From positions 1-57,101 of the forward strand of contig DATAWX010000003.1 of the NCBI GenBank assembly GCA_036266995.1: a DNA stretch of 57,101 nt. The letters are read 5' to 3'. The translations under genes and the position numbers were made by a program. Source of the stretch: GCA-003244245 sp036266995. GTDB lineage: Bacteria > Actinomycetota > Actinomycetes > Mycobacteriales > Pseudonocardiaceae. Of the stretch, positions 34,919 through 42,666 are shown in pieces (positions within the stretch are counted from its first letter, which is position 1; the number at the start of each line of letters is the position of its first letter). Under the pieces are notes generated by a model, which was given only the letters and a program-made list of their open reading frames with translations, did not search any database and was not told where the DNA came from.

Positions 34919-35086
34919 CTAAGCGGTTGCGGCGCCGGCCTCGCTCAGCTCGACGAGGGGCGCCCCACAGGCGCAGGTGTAAACCCCGTCACCGGACGGG
35001 CAGTGGCATTCCTCGTCGATGTGAACCCGGCAGCCACAGTCCTCATGCCCGCAAGTGAGCACAGTCCCTTTGGCGTACTGCGTCAT
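34919..35086 (-). CDS. Small Cys-rich metallothionein-like protein
   Basis: A 55-aa protein with eight Cys and two His: VLTCGHEDCGCRVHIDEECH, then CPSGDGVYTCACGAPLVEL. This is the pattern of short actinobacterial metallothionein-like proteins that bind Cu(I) or Zn(II) in the cytoplasm. ATG 35086 has GGGAGG five bases upstream; a frame to 35128 exists but lacks one. It is the first gene of an apparent operon with copA and copD-ctaG, consistent with copper buffering before export. The gap 35087-35276 must hold divergent promoters. Confidence 0.85.
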   Translation of the reverse strand: MTQYAKGTVLTCGHEDCGCRVHIDEECHCPSGDGVYTCACGAPLVELSEAGAATA

Positions 35087-35276
35087 CCTGACCTCCCCAG
35101 GCCAACCCTCGTATGCGTAGGTCAACACGTTACTCCCGGCGACGCTGCCGAGCGGTGCACGTTGTGATGCATCGGGTCGCTGCGGAGGCGGTACTGACGC
35201 CGCCGTGCCGCCGGCCGGAATTGCGGCATGATGGATTTGTGTGCATCGCTAACTTTCCTGTGCCGGCGAGCTGATC

Positions 35277-37568
35277 ATGGCGAGTGTCGAGCACCGTGAC
35301 CCGGCAACGATGGCCGGGCCTGGCGGCCTGGTCCACCAGGTCGAGCTGGTCATCGGTGGCATGACGTGTGCGTCGTGCGCGGCCCGGGTCGAAAAGAAGC
35401 TCAACCGGCTCGATGGGGTTACCGCTAGCGTTAACTACGCCACCGAGAAGGCCCGAGTCCACTATGGCGACGGGATCACGCCCGAGGACCTTATGGCCAC
35501 CGTGGCACACACCGGCTACACCGCTGAGCTGCCCGCAGTCGCTCGCCCCGATCGCGTCGAGCTCGGTGCGTTGCGGGAACGGCTGCTGGTCTGCGCGCCG
35601 CTGACCATCGGGGTGGTCGCGATGGCGATCGCGATGGCGCTACGGGTGCGATGGCCGAACAACCTCGGGATGCTGTCGCTGATGCTTACCACCCCGGTGG
35701 TCTTATGGGGTGCATCGCCGTTCCACCGGGCGGCCTGGCGGAACCTGCGGCACGGCACGGCCACGATGGACACGCTGATCTCGATGGGTGTGCTGGTCGC
35801 CTTCGGGTGGAGCTGCTACGCGTGGTATGCCCGTATCGCGTCGTATGTCCAGATATACGGGACCACGTTCTCCGACGACAAGATCGATGCATCGAACTGG
35901 GATTACGATGGTGGCCCGAAGTTCTACTTCGAGGTGGCCGCGGTCGTCACGGTGTTCCTGCTGGCTGGTCGCTATTTCGAAGCGCGGTCCAAGCAGCGGG
36001 CCGGTGCGGCGCTGCGGGCGGTGCTGAATCTTGGCGCTTCGGACGTCGCGGTGCTGCGGGACGGGCAAGAGGCCCGCGTCGCGGTTGACCAGCTGGTGGT
36101 CGGGGAAGAGTTCGTGGTCAGGCCGGGAGAGAAGATCGCCACCGACGGGGAGGTGGTGGAGGGGTCCTCCGCTGTTGACGAGAGCATGTTGACCGGCGAG
36201 TCGGTGCCGATCGAGGTCAACCCGGGCTCGGCGGTCGTTGGCGGGACGGTGAATGCTTCCGGACGGCTGCGGGTGCGCGCGCTGCGGGTGGGTGAGCAGA
36301 CCCGTCTCGCGCAGATCGCGCGGCTGGTGACCGACGCGCAGAGTGGCAAGGCTGCGGTGCAGCGGCTCGCCGATCGGGTGTCGGCGGTCTTCGTGCCGAT
36401 CGTGATCGCGCTCGCGGTGGTAACTCTGGGTGTCTGGCTGATCATCGGTGCTGCGGTCGGGACCGCGGTCAGCGCCGCGGTCGCGGTACTGATCATCGCC
36501 TGTCCGTGCGCCTTGGGGCTGGCTACCCCCACTGCGCTGCTCGTCGGCACCGGCAGGGGCGCCCAGCTGGGCATTTTCATCAAGGGTCCCCAGGTGCTGG
36601 AGTCCACCCGGCGGGTGGACACCGTGTTGCTGGACAAGACCGGCACCATCACCACCGGCACGATGAGCCTGGTGGAGGTGATTCCCGCAGCGGCGCAGGA
36701 CGCCGAGGAGGTGTTGCGCCGAGCGGCCGCCGTGGAGGACGCCTCCGAGCACCCCGTCGCTACCGCCATCGCCGCCGGGGGCCGGCAGCGGCTGGGTGAG
36801 CTGCCCGCGGTAACAGGGTTCCGCTCCGCCCGGGGACTGGGCGTGCAGGGCGAGGTGAGCGGTGCCGTGGTGCTCGTGGGGAGACCATCCTGGTTGGCCG
36901 AGCAGTGGTCAATAGCACTGACTGAGCCACTGGTATCGGCTGCGGGCCAGGCACAGCGGCATGGCCGTACCGTCGTCGCGGTCGCCTGGGAAGGTCAGGT
37001 GCGGGGCCTGCTCTCGGTGGCCGACACGGTGAAGCCCAGCAGCGCCGACGCGGTGCACCTGCTGCGCGGGCTGGGACTCAACCCGGTGCTGCTCACTGGC
37101 GACAACGAGACCGTCGCCCGCTCAGTAGCCACCGAGGTCGGCATCGACACGGTGATCGCCGGGGTGCTGCCCGAAGGCAAGGTCGAGGAAGTGCGGCGGC
37201 TGCAGCAGGCAGGCCGGGTCGTGGCGATGGTCGGCGATGGGATCAATGATGCGGCCGCGCTGGCCCAAGCCGATCTGGGGCTGGCCATGGGCACCGGCAC
37301 CGACGCCGCCATCGAGGCCAGTGACCTGACCGTGATCCGCGGGGACCTACGACTGGTCGCTGATGCGATCCGGCTGTCCCGGCGCACCCTGAGCACCGTC
37401 AAAGGCAACCTGTTCTGGGCTTTCGGCTACAACGTCGTCGCGCTGCCGCTGGCCGCGACCGGCCTGCTCAACCCCATCATCGCCGGAGCAGCGATGGTGT
37501 TCTCCTCACTGTTTGTGGTGTCCAACAGCCTGCGACTCCGCCGTTTCCGTGCTCTCACCCCCTCCTGA
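35277..37568 (+). CDS. copA: Copper-exporting P1B-type ATPase (second copy)
   Basis: A 763-aa Cu(I) ATPase, complete. One HMA domain (HQVELVIGGMTCASCAARVE), actuator DESMLTGESVPIEV, transport site IIACPCALGLATPTALLVG, phosphorylation motif DKTGTITTG, ASEHPVATAI and GDGINDAAALAQADLG. Compared with the first copy it has an extra 25-residue extracytoplasmic loop between helices (FSDDKIDASNWDYDGGPKFY). It is divergent from the metallothionein/copA operon and is followed after 109 bases by the YcnI gene, another copper-handling function. Confidence 0.95.
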   Translation: MASVEHRDPATMAGPGGLVHQVELVIGGMTCASCAARVEKKLNRLDGVTASVNYATEKARVHYGDGITPEDLMATVAHTGYTAELPAVARPDRVELGALRERLLVCAPLTIGVVAMAIAMALRVRWPNNLGMLSLMLTTPVVLWGASPFHRAAWRNLRHGTATMDTLISMGVLVAFGWSCYAWYARIASYVQIYGTTFSDDKIDASNWDYDGGPKFYFEVAAVVTVFLLAGRYFEARSKQRAGAALRAVLNLGASDVAVLRDGQEARVAVDQLVVGEEFVVRPGEKIATDGEVVEGSSAVDESMLTGESVPIEVNPGSAVVGGTVNASGRLRVRALRVGEQTRLAQIARLVTDAQSGKAAVQRLADRVSAVFVPIVIALAVVTLGVWLIIGAAVGTAVSAAVAVLIIACPCALGLATPTALLVGTGRGAQLGIFIKGPQVLESTRRVDTVLLDKTGTITTGTMSLVEVIPAAAQDAEEVLRRAAAVEDASEHPVATAIAAGGRQRLGELPAVTGFRSARGLGVQGEVSGAVVLVGRPSWLAEQWSIALTEPLVSAAGQAQRHGRTVVAVAWEGQVRGLLSVADTVKPSSADAVHLLRGLGLNPVLLTGDNETVARSVATEVGIDTVIAGVLPEGKVEEVRRLQQAGRVVAMVGDGINDAAALAQADLGLAMGTGTDAAIEASDLTVIRGDLRLVADAIRLSRRTLSTVKGNLFWAFGYNVVALPLAATGLLNPIIAGAAMVFSSLFVVSNSLRLRRFRALTPS

Positions 37569-37677
37569 CTCGCGGCGAAGGGGTTGAGGAACCGGACGGC
37601 ACCGCGGAACGACTAACAAGCCGAACGGCACAACAGACTCGCCAGCCCCGTCGTCCGCTCGGATATGGAGACGCCCA

Positions 37678-38397
37678 GTGACGCTGCGCTGCCTCACCCG
37701 CGTGACCACCCTCGCCGCCCTCACTACTGTCGGGCTAGTCATCGCCGCGGCGTCCGCTTCCGCGCACGTCACGGTTCACAGCGACCAGGCGGTGGCCGGC
37801 GCGACCGACGCGGCGATCACTTTCCGGGTGCCCAACGAGGAGGCTAACGCGCAGACCACCAAGATTCAGGTGATCTTCCCGACTGACCATCCGCTGATCG
37901 GCGTGCTTATCAAGAACCACCCCGGTTGGACCAGCGATGTTCAGACCGCGAAGCTCCCCACCCCGGTCACCACCGACGACGGCCCGGTCAGCGACGCCGT
38001 ATCCCGAGTTACCTGGACCGGCGGCGCCATCACCGGCGATAACTACGACGACTTCGAGATCAGCGCCGGGCAGGTTCCCAAAGACGCCACCGATCTGACG
38101 TTCAAGGCGATCCAGACCTACAGCAACGGCGACGTCGTCTCCTGGATTGATACCGCCCCTCCGGGCGCCCCTACCCCGGATCACCCGGCCCCGGTCCTGC
38201 ACCTCGCGCCCGCCGGCTCCGCGGCGTCGGCAGCCCAGGACAACGGCACCGGCCCGTCCGTCTCGGCCACCGCCCAGACCGCTGCGCAATCCGACGGAAC
38301 CAACCGGGTGCTGTCCATCGTCGCGCTGGTCGTCGCCGTCCTGGCTGCGCTACTCGCCGCTGCCGGCTACCTCCGCCGGCAGCGTCCCACCAGCTAA
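37678..38397 (+). CDS. YcnI family copper-binding protein (DUF1775)
   Basis: A 239-aa exported, tail-anchored protein. The signal peptide ends ASASAH, leaving the mature N-terminal His (HVTVHSDQAVAGATDAAITF), which in YcnI coordinates Cu(II) as a brace. FRVPNEEANAQTTKIQV and NYDDFEISAGQVPKDATDLT are family blocks. The C terminus has one membrane helix (VLSIVALVVAVLAALLAAAG) and a basic tail. GTG start at 37678. It follows the second copA on the same strand, fitting a copper operon. Confidence 0.9.
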   Translation: MTLRCLTRVTTLAALTTVGLVIAAASASAHVTVHSDQAVAGATDAAITFRVPNEEANAQTTKIQVIFPTDHPLIGVLIKNHPGWTSDVQTAKLPTPVTTDDGPVSDAVSRVTWTGGAITGDNYDDFEISAGQVPKDATDLTFKAIQTYSNGDVVSWIDTAPPGAPTPDHPAPVLHLAPAGSAASAAQDNGTGPSVSATAQTAAQSDGTNRVLSIVALVVAVLAALLAAAGYLRRQRPTS

Positions 38398-38497
38398 GGT
38401 CGTGCAGAGCTGATCGATCTTGGGGCAGACCGCTCAGCCGGTGGTGCTGTCGATTGGGTGGACCCAATGCCGCCAGTAATCGAGCTCGCGGGCAAGC

Positions 38498-39328
38498 TCA
38501 TGCCAGAGCCCGATATTCGTCCGCGAGCCTGGCGAGGAGTGCACGGGCGGAGTCGCCGATGACGGTGTACTGGGCGTAGAAGTTGTGCCGCTGGTCGTAG
38601 TCGGCGATATCGGCCGGGTCAGTGATAATGGCGGTCGCGGTCTCGGTGCCCACGATCACCGCCCGGTCGTCGAAGATGGTGAAGCAGTGCAGCGCGGGGG
38701 AGTGCACCGGCGTGGTCCAGGGGATGATGCCGAGGCGCAAATTGGGCCGGTGGGAGGCCTTGATGAGGTGCTCCAGCTGGGCGGCCATGATCTGCGGAGA
38801 GCCGATGTGCCAGCGCAGCGCGCCCTCGGTGATGATCTTCTGGAACTGGCGGTCGGTATCCAGGATCTGTTGCCGGTTGGTTCGGGAGGCGACGAAGGCC
38901 TCCAAGTCCTTACCAGCCATGTCGCGGGATCCCATTGCGCGCACGTAGTCCGGAATCTGTAGCAGCCCATCCACGAGGGTTGGAGTGAAGCTGCGGACCA
39001 GCTCGGAGGCCTGCTCGATCTTGCCGACACGTTGCTGCATGTACCGGGCCCCGTGGGAGAGCACCGCCCGGGCACGGACGGTGCCCGCGGTGAGGTCGGT
39101 GGCGAGGTCTAGTAGCCGGTCCCGCACCTCGGGTGCGGCGCCGTATACCTGGCACAGGAGGCGGACCTCCTCAGCGGTGGGCGCCTGCCGGGCGGTCTCG
39201 AAGCGGGAGATCTTGGGTTGCGAGTACCCCGCGCGCCGCGCGGCCTCCATTCCGGACAGGTCAGCGTCTGACCGCAGCCGGCGCAGGATGGTGGACAACT
39301 CGTCGGGTCGGCGCGCGGGGTGGCTCAA
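38498..39328 (-). CDS. XRE family regulator with DUF5753 domain
   Basis: A 276-aa regulator: N-terminal helix-turn-helix (LRRLRSDADLSGMEAARRAG, YSQPKISRFETARQAPTAEE) and a C-terminal DUF5753 domain (VRSFTPTLVDGLLQIPDYVR, LEHLIKASHRPNLRLGIIPW, HCFTIFDDRAVIVGTETATA). Such regulators are abundant in Actinobacteria and are often beside small-peptide or DUF397 genes. It is the last gene of a minus-strand run with the DUF6879 gene, 16 bases apart, and probably controls the divergent RiPP-like cassette; the target is inferred. Confidence 0.92.
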   Translation of the reverse strand: MSHPARRPDELSTILRRLRSDADLSGMEAARRAGYSQPKISRFETARQAPTAEEVRLLCQVYGAAPEVRDRLLDLATDLTAGTVRARAVLSHGARYMQQRVGKIEQASELVRSFTPTLVDGLLQIPDYVRAMGSRDMAGKDLEAFVASRTNRQQILDTDRQFQKIITEGALRWHIGSPQIMAAQLEHLIKASHRPNLRLGIIPWTTPVHSPALHCFTIFDDRAVIVGTETATAIITDPADIADYDQRHNFYAQYTVIGDSARALLARLADEYRALA

Positions 39329-39344
39329 GCGGTCCTCTTGAGTG

Positions 39345-39911
39345 TCAGGCGACGTGATGGTGTGCCCGATGATATTCGGGGTGCGCCGCCCACCACGAGG
39401 CGAACTCCTCGGCCATGCTCCAAGCGACCTCGCGAGCCGCTCGGTAGGGCGCGATGGTATCGGCGGGCATCAACTCTCCGCCGACGAAGGTGGCATCGGT
39501 AGCGTAGTGCATGCGCACTACCCGCTCTCCGTCGATCAACCAGAAATCGTGGTCAATCTCGGTCAGCTCACGAGGGCGGCGGGCGGTGGACAGATCAAGG
39601 ATGCGGACGCCCTCTCCTGCGGCGGTGGTCGCGGTGTATCCCCATTCGCATTCGTAACGCAGGTAGCCCCCCAGACCGTGGGTGGTGTCGATGAGGTGCA
39701 CCCGGTGCCGCCAGATCCCGGCGGCCCGCTCGGCTCGGAGGTGCTCCTGCCAGGCCAGCTTCGCCGCGTTGTGGGGCTGCTCCCCGCCAGCGAGGTAGAC
39801 CGAGAGGTCGGATCCGTCGATCGGGACCTCGTAGCGGTCCAGCGTCTCTAAGCGGAATAGGGAGTCGCGGGCCGAGCTCGCGAACTCGTTGAGTTCGGTG
39901 ACGGTCAGCAC
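39345..39911 (-). CDS. DUF6879 family protein
   Basis: A 188-aa soluble protein of the family often encoded next to XRE-DUF5753 regulators. Typical segments are SLFRLETLDRYEVPIDGSDL, WQEHLRAERAAGIWRHRVHL, YLRYECEWGYTATTAAGEGV, ILDLSTARRPRELTEIDHDF and WLIDGERVVRMHY. No enzymatic motif is evident. It overlaps the upstream gene by seven bases and precedes the regulator by 16, so the three are one operon. Confidence 0.8.
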   Translation of the reverse strand: MLTVTELNEFASSARDSLFRLETLDRYEVPIDGSDLSVYLAGGEQPHNAAKLAWQEHLRAERAAGIWRHRVHLIDTTHGLGGYLRYECEWGYTATTAAGEGVRILDLSTARRPRELTEIDHDFWLIDGERVVRMHYATDATFVGGELMPADTIAPYRAAREVAWSMAEEFASWWAAHPEYHRAHHHVA

Positions 39912-40252
39912 GGCTGCGGCTCCTTCCTCAGTTCGGGCAGAAGGTGGGCGGGGACCCGGACAACAGTCTCACCCGCCGGCAGATTCAGCTCGATGAGCAG
40001 CGCGACGTCGTTGACCTCGTGGCCCTGCACGAGCAGGTCGTCAGCGCCGGGATCGGGCTTCAGTTCGGGTAGCAGGCAGGTAGGGACGCGGACGACGGTC
40101 TGCCCGGCACGCAGGTTCAGCTGGGCAAGGACCTGCGGGTCGGTGACGGTGTAGCCCTGGATAAGAAACTCGTCGCTGGCGGGCCGATAGTGCAGCGTCG
40201 GGCACACGTTGGCTTGGTCGCAGGTACTTCGGAGCTGGACGAGTCGGGGCAT
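39905..40252 (-). CDS. Small protein with an internal tandem duplication
   Basis: A 115-aa protein. After a Cys-containing N terminus (LRSTCDQANVCPTLHYRPAS) come two copies of one module: EFLIQGYTVTDPQVLAQLNL with RAGQTVVRVPTCLLPELK, and DLLVQGHEVNDVALLIELNL with PAGETVVRVPAHLLPELR. Single-module versions of this protein occur beside DUF6879 genes in Actinobacteria (from memory). First gene of the minus-strand operon; a good leader GGAGGG lies nine bases before the ATG. Function unknown. Confidence 0.75.
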   Translation of the reverse strand: MPRLVQLRSTCDQANVCPTLHYRPASDEFLIQGYTVTDPQVLAQLNLRAGQTVVRVPTCLLPELKPDPGADDLLVQGHEVNDVALLIELNLPAGETVVRVPAHLLPELRKEPQPC

Positions 40253-40444
40253 TGGGGTTCCCTCCCTGGGCGCTGATCCCCTCGAAGGGTGGTCTACGGC
40301 CTAGTCCCTAGTCAAGGCTGAGTTGTGACTAATCCGTTCGTGCACACCTCTCGCCGAGTGTTGCGCAAGTCAGTCTGAGCAGTGAATAGTGATGAGCTGT
40401 AGTCGTCGTTAGCGAGATGAAACTAAATGGCGTGCTACGAAGCT

Positions 40445-40488
40445 CTGCCGGCCGTCCGCCTTGCCGCAACGGCACGGACGGCCGGCAG
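40445..40488 (+). promoter_or_regulatory. Long hairpin in the leader of the RiPP-like cassette
   Basis: CTGCCGGCCGTCCG and its exact complement form a 14-bp stem; inside the 16-base loop TGCCG-CAA-CGGCA forms a second stem. It ends 27 bases before the GTG of the 76-aa gene. No T-run follows, so it is either an attenuator-like or protein-binding structure rather than a classical terminator. Confidence 0.65.
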
Positions 40489-40515
40489 GTACCACCACCG
40501 AGACGAGAGGTCACA

Positions 40516-40746
40516 GTGCCGCAGTTGCCAGAAGTGGACGGGCCGCATCACCTGCTGTATGGCGAGCAGGAACGTTGTGCCGTGGAGGGACGCCGTATCG
40601 ACGGCAGCGGACAGTGCACTGTGGTCGCGATCCGCGACCGGATGCGTCGCGGATGGGTTCTCTACCCGCATGGAGTGGCCGGTTTCGGGGTGCTCATCGC
40701 CGACGATGCCGCCAACACCCTCGCCGGTCACATCGGCGGCCTATAA
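40516..40746 (+). CDS. 76-aa hypothetical protein, first gene of the RiPP-like cassette
   Basis: GTG 40516 with GAGAGG six bases upstream opens a 76-aa protein: PQLPEVDGPHHLLYGEQERC, GQCTVVAIRDRMRRGWVLYP, HGVAGFGVLIADDAANTLAG. Beta-rich with two Cys, no signal. It ends 32 bases before the 40-aa peptide gene and shares its direction, so it may be a leader-binding or partner protein of the cassette. I do not recognise the family. A frame from 40417 overlaps the hairpin and is unlikely to be used. Confidence 0.65.
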   Translation: MPQLPEVDGPHHLLYGEQERCAVEGRRIDGSGQCTVVAIRDRMRRGWVLYPHGVAGFGVLIADDAANTLAGHIGGL

Positions 40747-40778
40747 CCCTGATGACCGTAAGGCTGTAGGAGGCCGAG

Positions 40779-40901
40779 ATGGGCAAGCACGATGATGACG
40801 GGACGAAAGCGGAGAAAAACGGCTCGGGCACGTATGACCCGGATAAGGTAGAAGACCCGAGCAAGGATAGCGGCAGGCACGATGAGGACAAGCGTGATTG
40901 A
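40779..40901 (+). CDS. 40-aa Asp-rich peptide, candidate imiditide-type RiPP precursor
   Basis: ATG 40779 follows a perfect AGGAGG by six bases. The 40-residue product is extremely polar: 10 Asp, 3 Glu, 6 Lys, 2 Arg, 2 His, no Cys, and Tyr as the only aromatic. It begins GKHDDDGTKAEKNGSG, has YDPDKVEDPSKDSGRH in the second half and ends DEDKRD. Asp7-Gly8 and Asp30-Ser31 are the kind of Asp-x pairs that cyclise readily. The stop overlaps the downstream methyltransferase frame by 20 bases, implying coupled translation. Proposed substrate of that enzyme; inferred from gene order and composition. Confidence 0.7.
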   Translation: MGKHDDDGTKAEKNGSGTYDPDKVEDPSKDSGRHDEDKRD

Positions 40902-42033
40902 TGCCAGCGTGCTCGTCGCCAAGCTGAACGTGACCTCGCCGTGGCGTGCGGCTTTCGGCGCGGTTCCCCGACACGTTTTCCTTCCCCGTAAGTCGTGGGT
41001 GCCAGATGAGCACGGCGAGATGGTGCCGATCGATCGGGATCAAGATATCGAGCGCTGGCTGGAGCTTGCGTATTCCGATATTTACTTCGTCACGCAGGTC
41101 GATGACGGAGCCACAGTGTGGCCAGCTAACGGTAAGGCGTCGAGCAGCTCGTCGATGCCCAGCGTCATGCTCACCATGCTCGATGCGCTGGATGTGGCAG
41201 ACGGGATGCGCGTGTTGGAGATCGGCACTGGCACCGGCTATAACGCCGCGATCCTGAGCCACCGCGTCGGCGCGGACCGGGTCACCACAGTGGAAGTCGA
41301 CCCCGGCGTGGCGGCCACCGCTGCGAGCAATCTGACAATCGCGGGCCACCCCGTCACCGTAGTATGTGGGGACGGGGCCATGGGCTACCCGCGCGGAGCG
41401 CCTTACGACCGGGTGCTGGTCACCTGCGCGGTGATCGGCGAGGTGCCGTATTCCTGGGTCGAGCAAACCAGTCCAGGCGGTCTGGTGGTCGCCCCCTGGG
41501 GCACGCCTTACAAGCGCAGCGCTCTGCTGCGGCTGCGGGTTTCCGAGGACGGGACCGCCTGCGGTCGGTTCGTTAAGGGTGTGTATTTGTCGTTCATGTC
41601 GATGCGGGCACAACGGATGGAGTGTTTGCCCGATGCCCCGGACCGTGAGCCGGACGAGATCACCACGACTGCGCTGGGTCCGGCCGAATTGCGTCATACG
41701 GCACTGGTATTCGACGCCTCGTTCGCGATTGGGTTGCGGGTACCGGAATGTCGCACCTGGTATGAGACCGACGACGGGCACGGCTACTGGCACACCATCG
41801 GTTTCGCCGACGCTGAGTCGGGATCATTCGCGATCCTCGACGCCGACCCCAACGAACCGGACATCGTGATCAAGCAGTGGGGACCGCGGCGCTTATGGGA
41901 CGAAGTCGAAGTCGCTTACCAGTGGTGGGTAAGCGAAGGTCGGCCCAGCCACGACCGGTTCGGCATATCGGTCGGGCCTGGCGGTCAGTCGGTCTGGCTT
42001 GATGACCCCAGCCGGCCCGTGCTCATGGCGTAA
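40882..42033 (+). CDS. Stand-alone RiPP-associated isoaspartyl O-methyltransferase (PIMT-like)
   Basis: A 383-aa PIMT homolog that should methylate Asp or isoAsp side chains with S-adenosylmethionine. N terminus FGAVPRHVFLPRKSW; SSSSSMPSVMLTMLDAL in place of the usual SQP loop; SAM motif VLEIGTGTGYNAA (111-123); DPGVAATAASNLTIAG; GAPYDRVLVTCAV. A 150-residue C-terminal extension ends RRLWDEVEVAYQWWVSEGRP and DRFGISV, the tail found in PIMTs of lanthipeptide, graspetide, lasso and imiditide clusters. No other RiPP enzyme is nearby. ATG 40882 overlaps the peptide gene; GTG 40894 is an alternative. Confidence 0.88.
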   Translation: MRTSVIDASVLVAKLNVTSPWRAAFGAVPRHVFLPRKSWVPDEHGEMVPIDRDQDIERWLELAYSDIYFVTQVDDGATVWPANGKASSSSSMPSVMLTMLDALDVADGMRVLEIGTGTGYNAAILSHRVGADRVTTVEVDPGVAATAASNLTIAGHPVTVVCGDGAMGYPRGAPYDRVLVTCAVIGEVPYSWVEQTSPGGLVVAPWGTPYKRSALLRLRVSEDGTACGRFVKGVYLSFMSMRAQRMECLPDAPDREPDEITTTALGPAELRHTALVFDASFAIGLRVPECRTWYETDDGHGYWHTIGFADAESGSFAILDADPNEPDIVIKQWGPRRLWDEVEVAYQWWVSEGRPSHDRFGISVGPGGQSVWLDDPSRPVLMA

Positions 42034-42086
42034 ACATTCAGGCCGCCCCTTGCGATCACAATGCCGATCAGCTCGTCAGAACTTAC

Positions 42087-42659
42087 TCAGCCGGTGATGT
42101 TCTGGAGCTCCGATCGACAGAGCCGGGCAGCGCGCTGGGCGGTTTCGGAGTGGATCCGGCAGTGGCCGTGATGACCGGCGTGTTGACCGCACTCCGCGGC
42201 GCAGCGGTCGGCGGCGGTGACCGTTGCCTCCAGGATGGTCCGGATGACCCGGACGTCGGTGACGGTGGGACGCGACAGGACGCGGTGTGCAGACGCCGCG
42301 ATGTCGGCGCAGTTGAGCGCCGCGCGGGTGGCGCTGACCATGTCCGCGGTCTCGTAGGCCATCATCGCGGTGGCGCAGGTGGTCGAAACACGGTCGAGGT
42401 CGGCAAGGACCTGCAGGACAGTGGCCAGGCCGTCGACGGTGAACACCGGTGTGAAGGTGCCGTCGGGCGCCTGGGATGCCAAGGTGGTGCGAGCGAGGCT
42501 GGTGACTCGCGCCGCCTCGTCGCCGAACCAACGGCATGCGGCGCAGCTCGCCACGTGGGCGTCGACCGCGCGCGATTCGCCCGCACTCGCTTCGCCGTCG
42601 AGGCGGGCTGAGAGCGCTTCCCTACACTCTGTGCAATCCACGTGACAATGGTCGCCCAA
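42087..42659 (-). CDS. zf-HC2 anti-sigma domain fused to a Cys-poor four-helix (DUF326/Csp-like) domain
   Basis: A 190-aa protein. Residues 1-50 are a zinc-binding anti-sigma domain: HCHVDCTECREALSARLDGE, then VDAHVASCAACRWFGDEAAR, with the H-x3-C-x2-C motif. Residues 85-190 resemble the four-helix copper-binding DUF326 family (LNCADIAASAHRVLSR, DRCAAECGQHAGHHGHCRIH, RLCRSELQ), but many of the Cys columns of copper-storage relatives are Ala, Thr or Ser here. A cytoplasmic, possibly copper-sensing anti-sigma factor is inferred; the SigC-like gene lies 2.8 kb away. Confidence 0.7.
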   Translation of the reverse strand: MGDHCHVDCTECREALSARLDGEASAGESRAVDAHVASCAACRWFGDEAARVTSLARTTLASQAPDGTFTPVFTVDGLATVLQVLADLDRVSTTCATAMMAYETADMVSATRAALNCADIAASAHRVLSRPTVTDVRVIRTILEATVTAADRCAAECGQHAGHHGHCRIHSETAQRAARLCRSELQNITG

Positions 42660-42666
42660 GTGGCCC

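Noticed and set aside
40417..40515. Longer start for the 76-aa cassette protein
   Set aside because: The extension runs through the perfect hairpin and has no ribosome site, whereas GTG 40516 has one.
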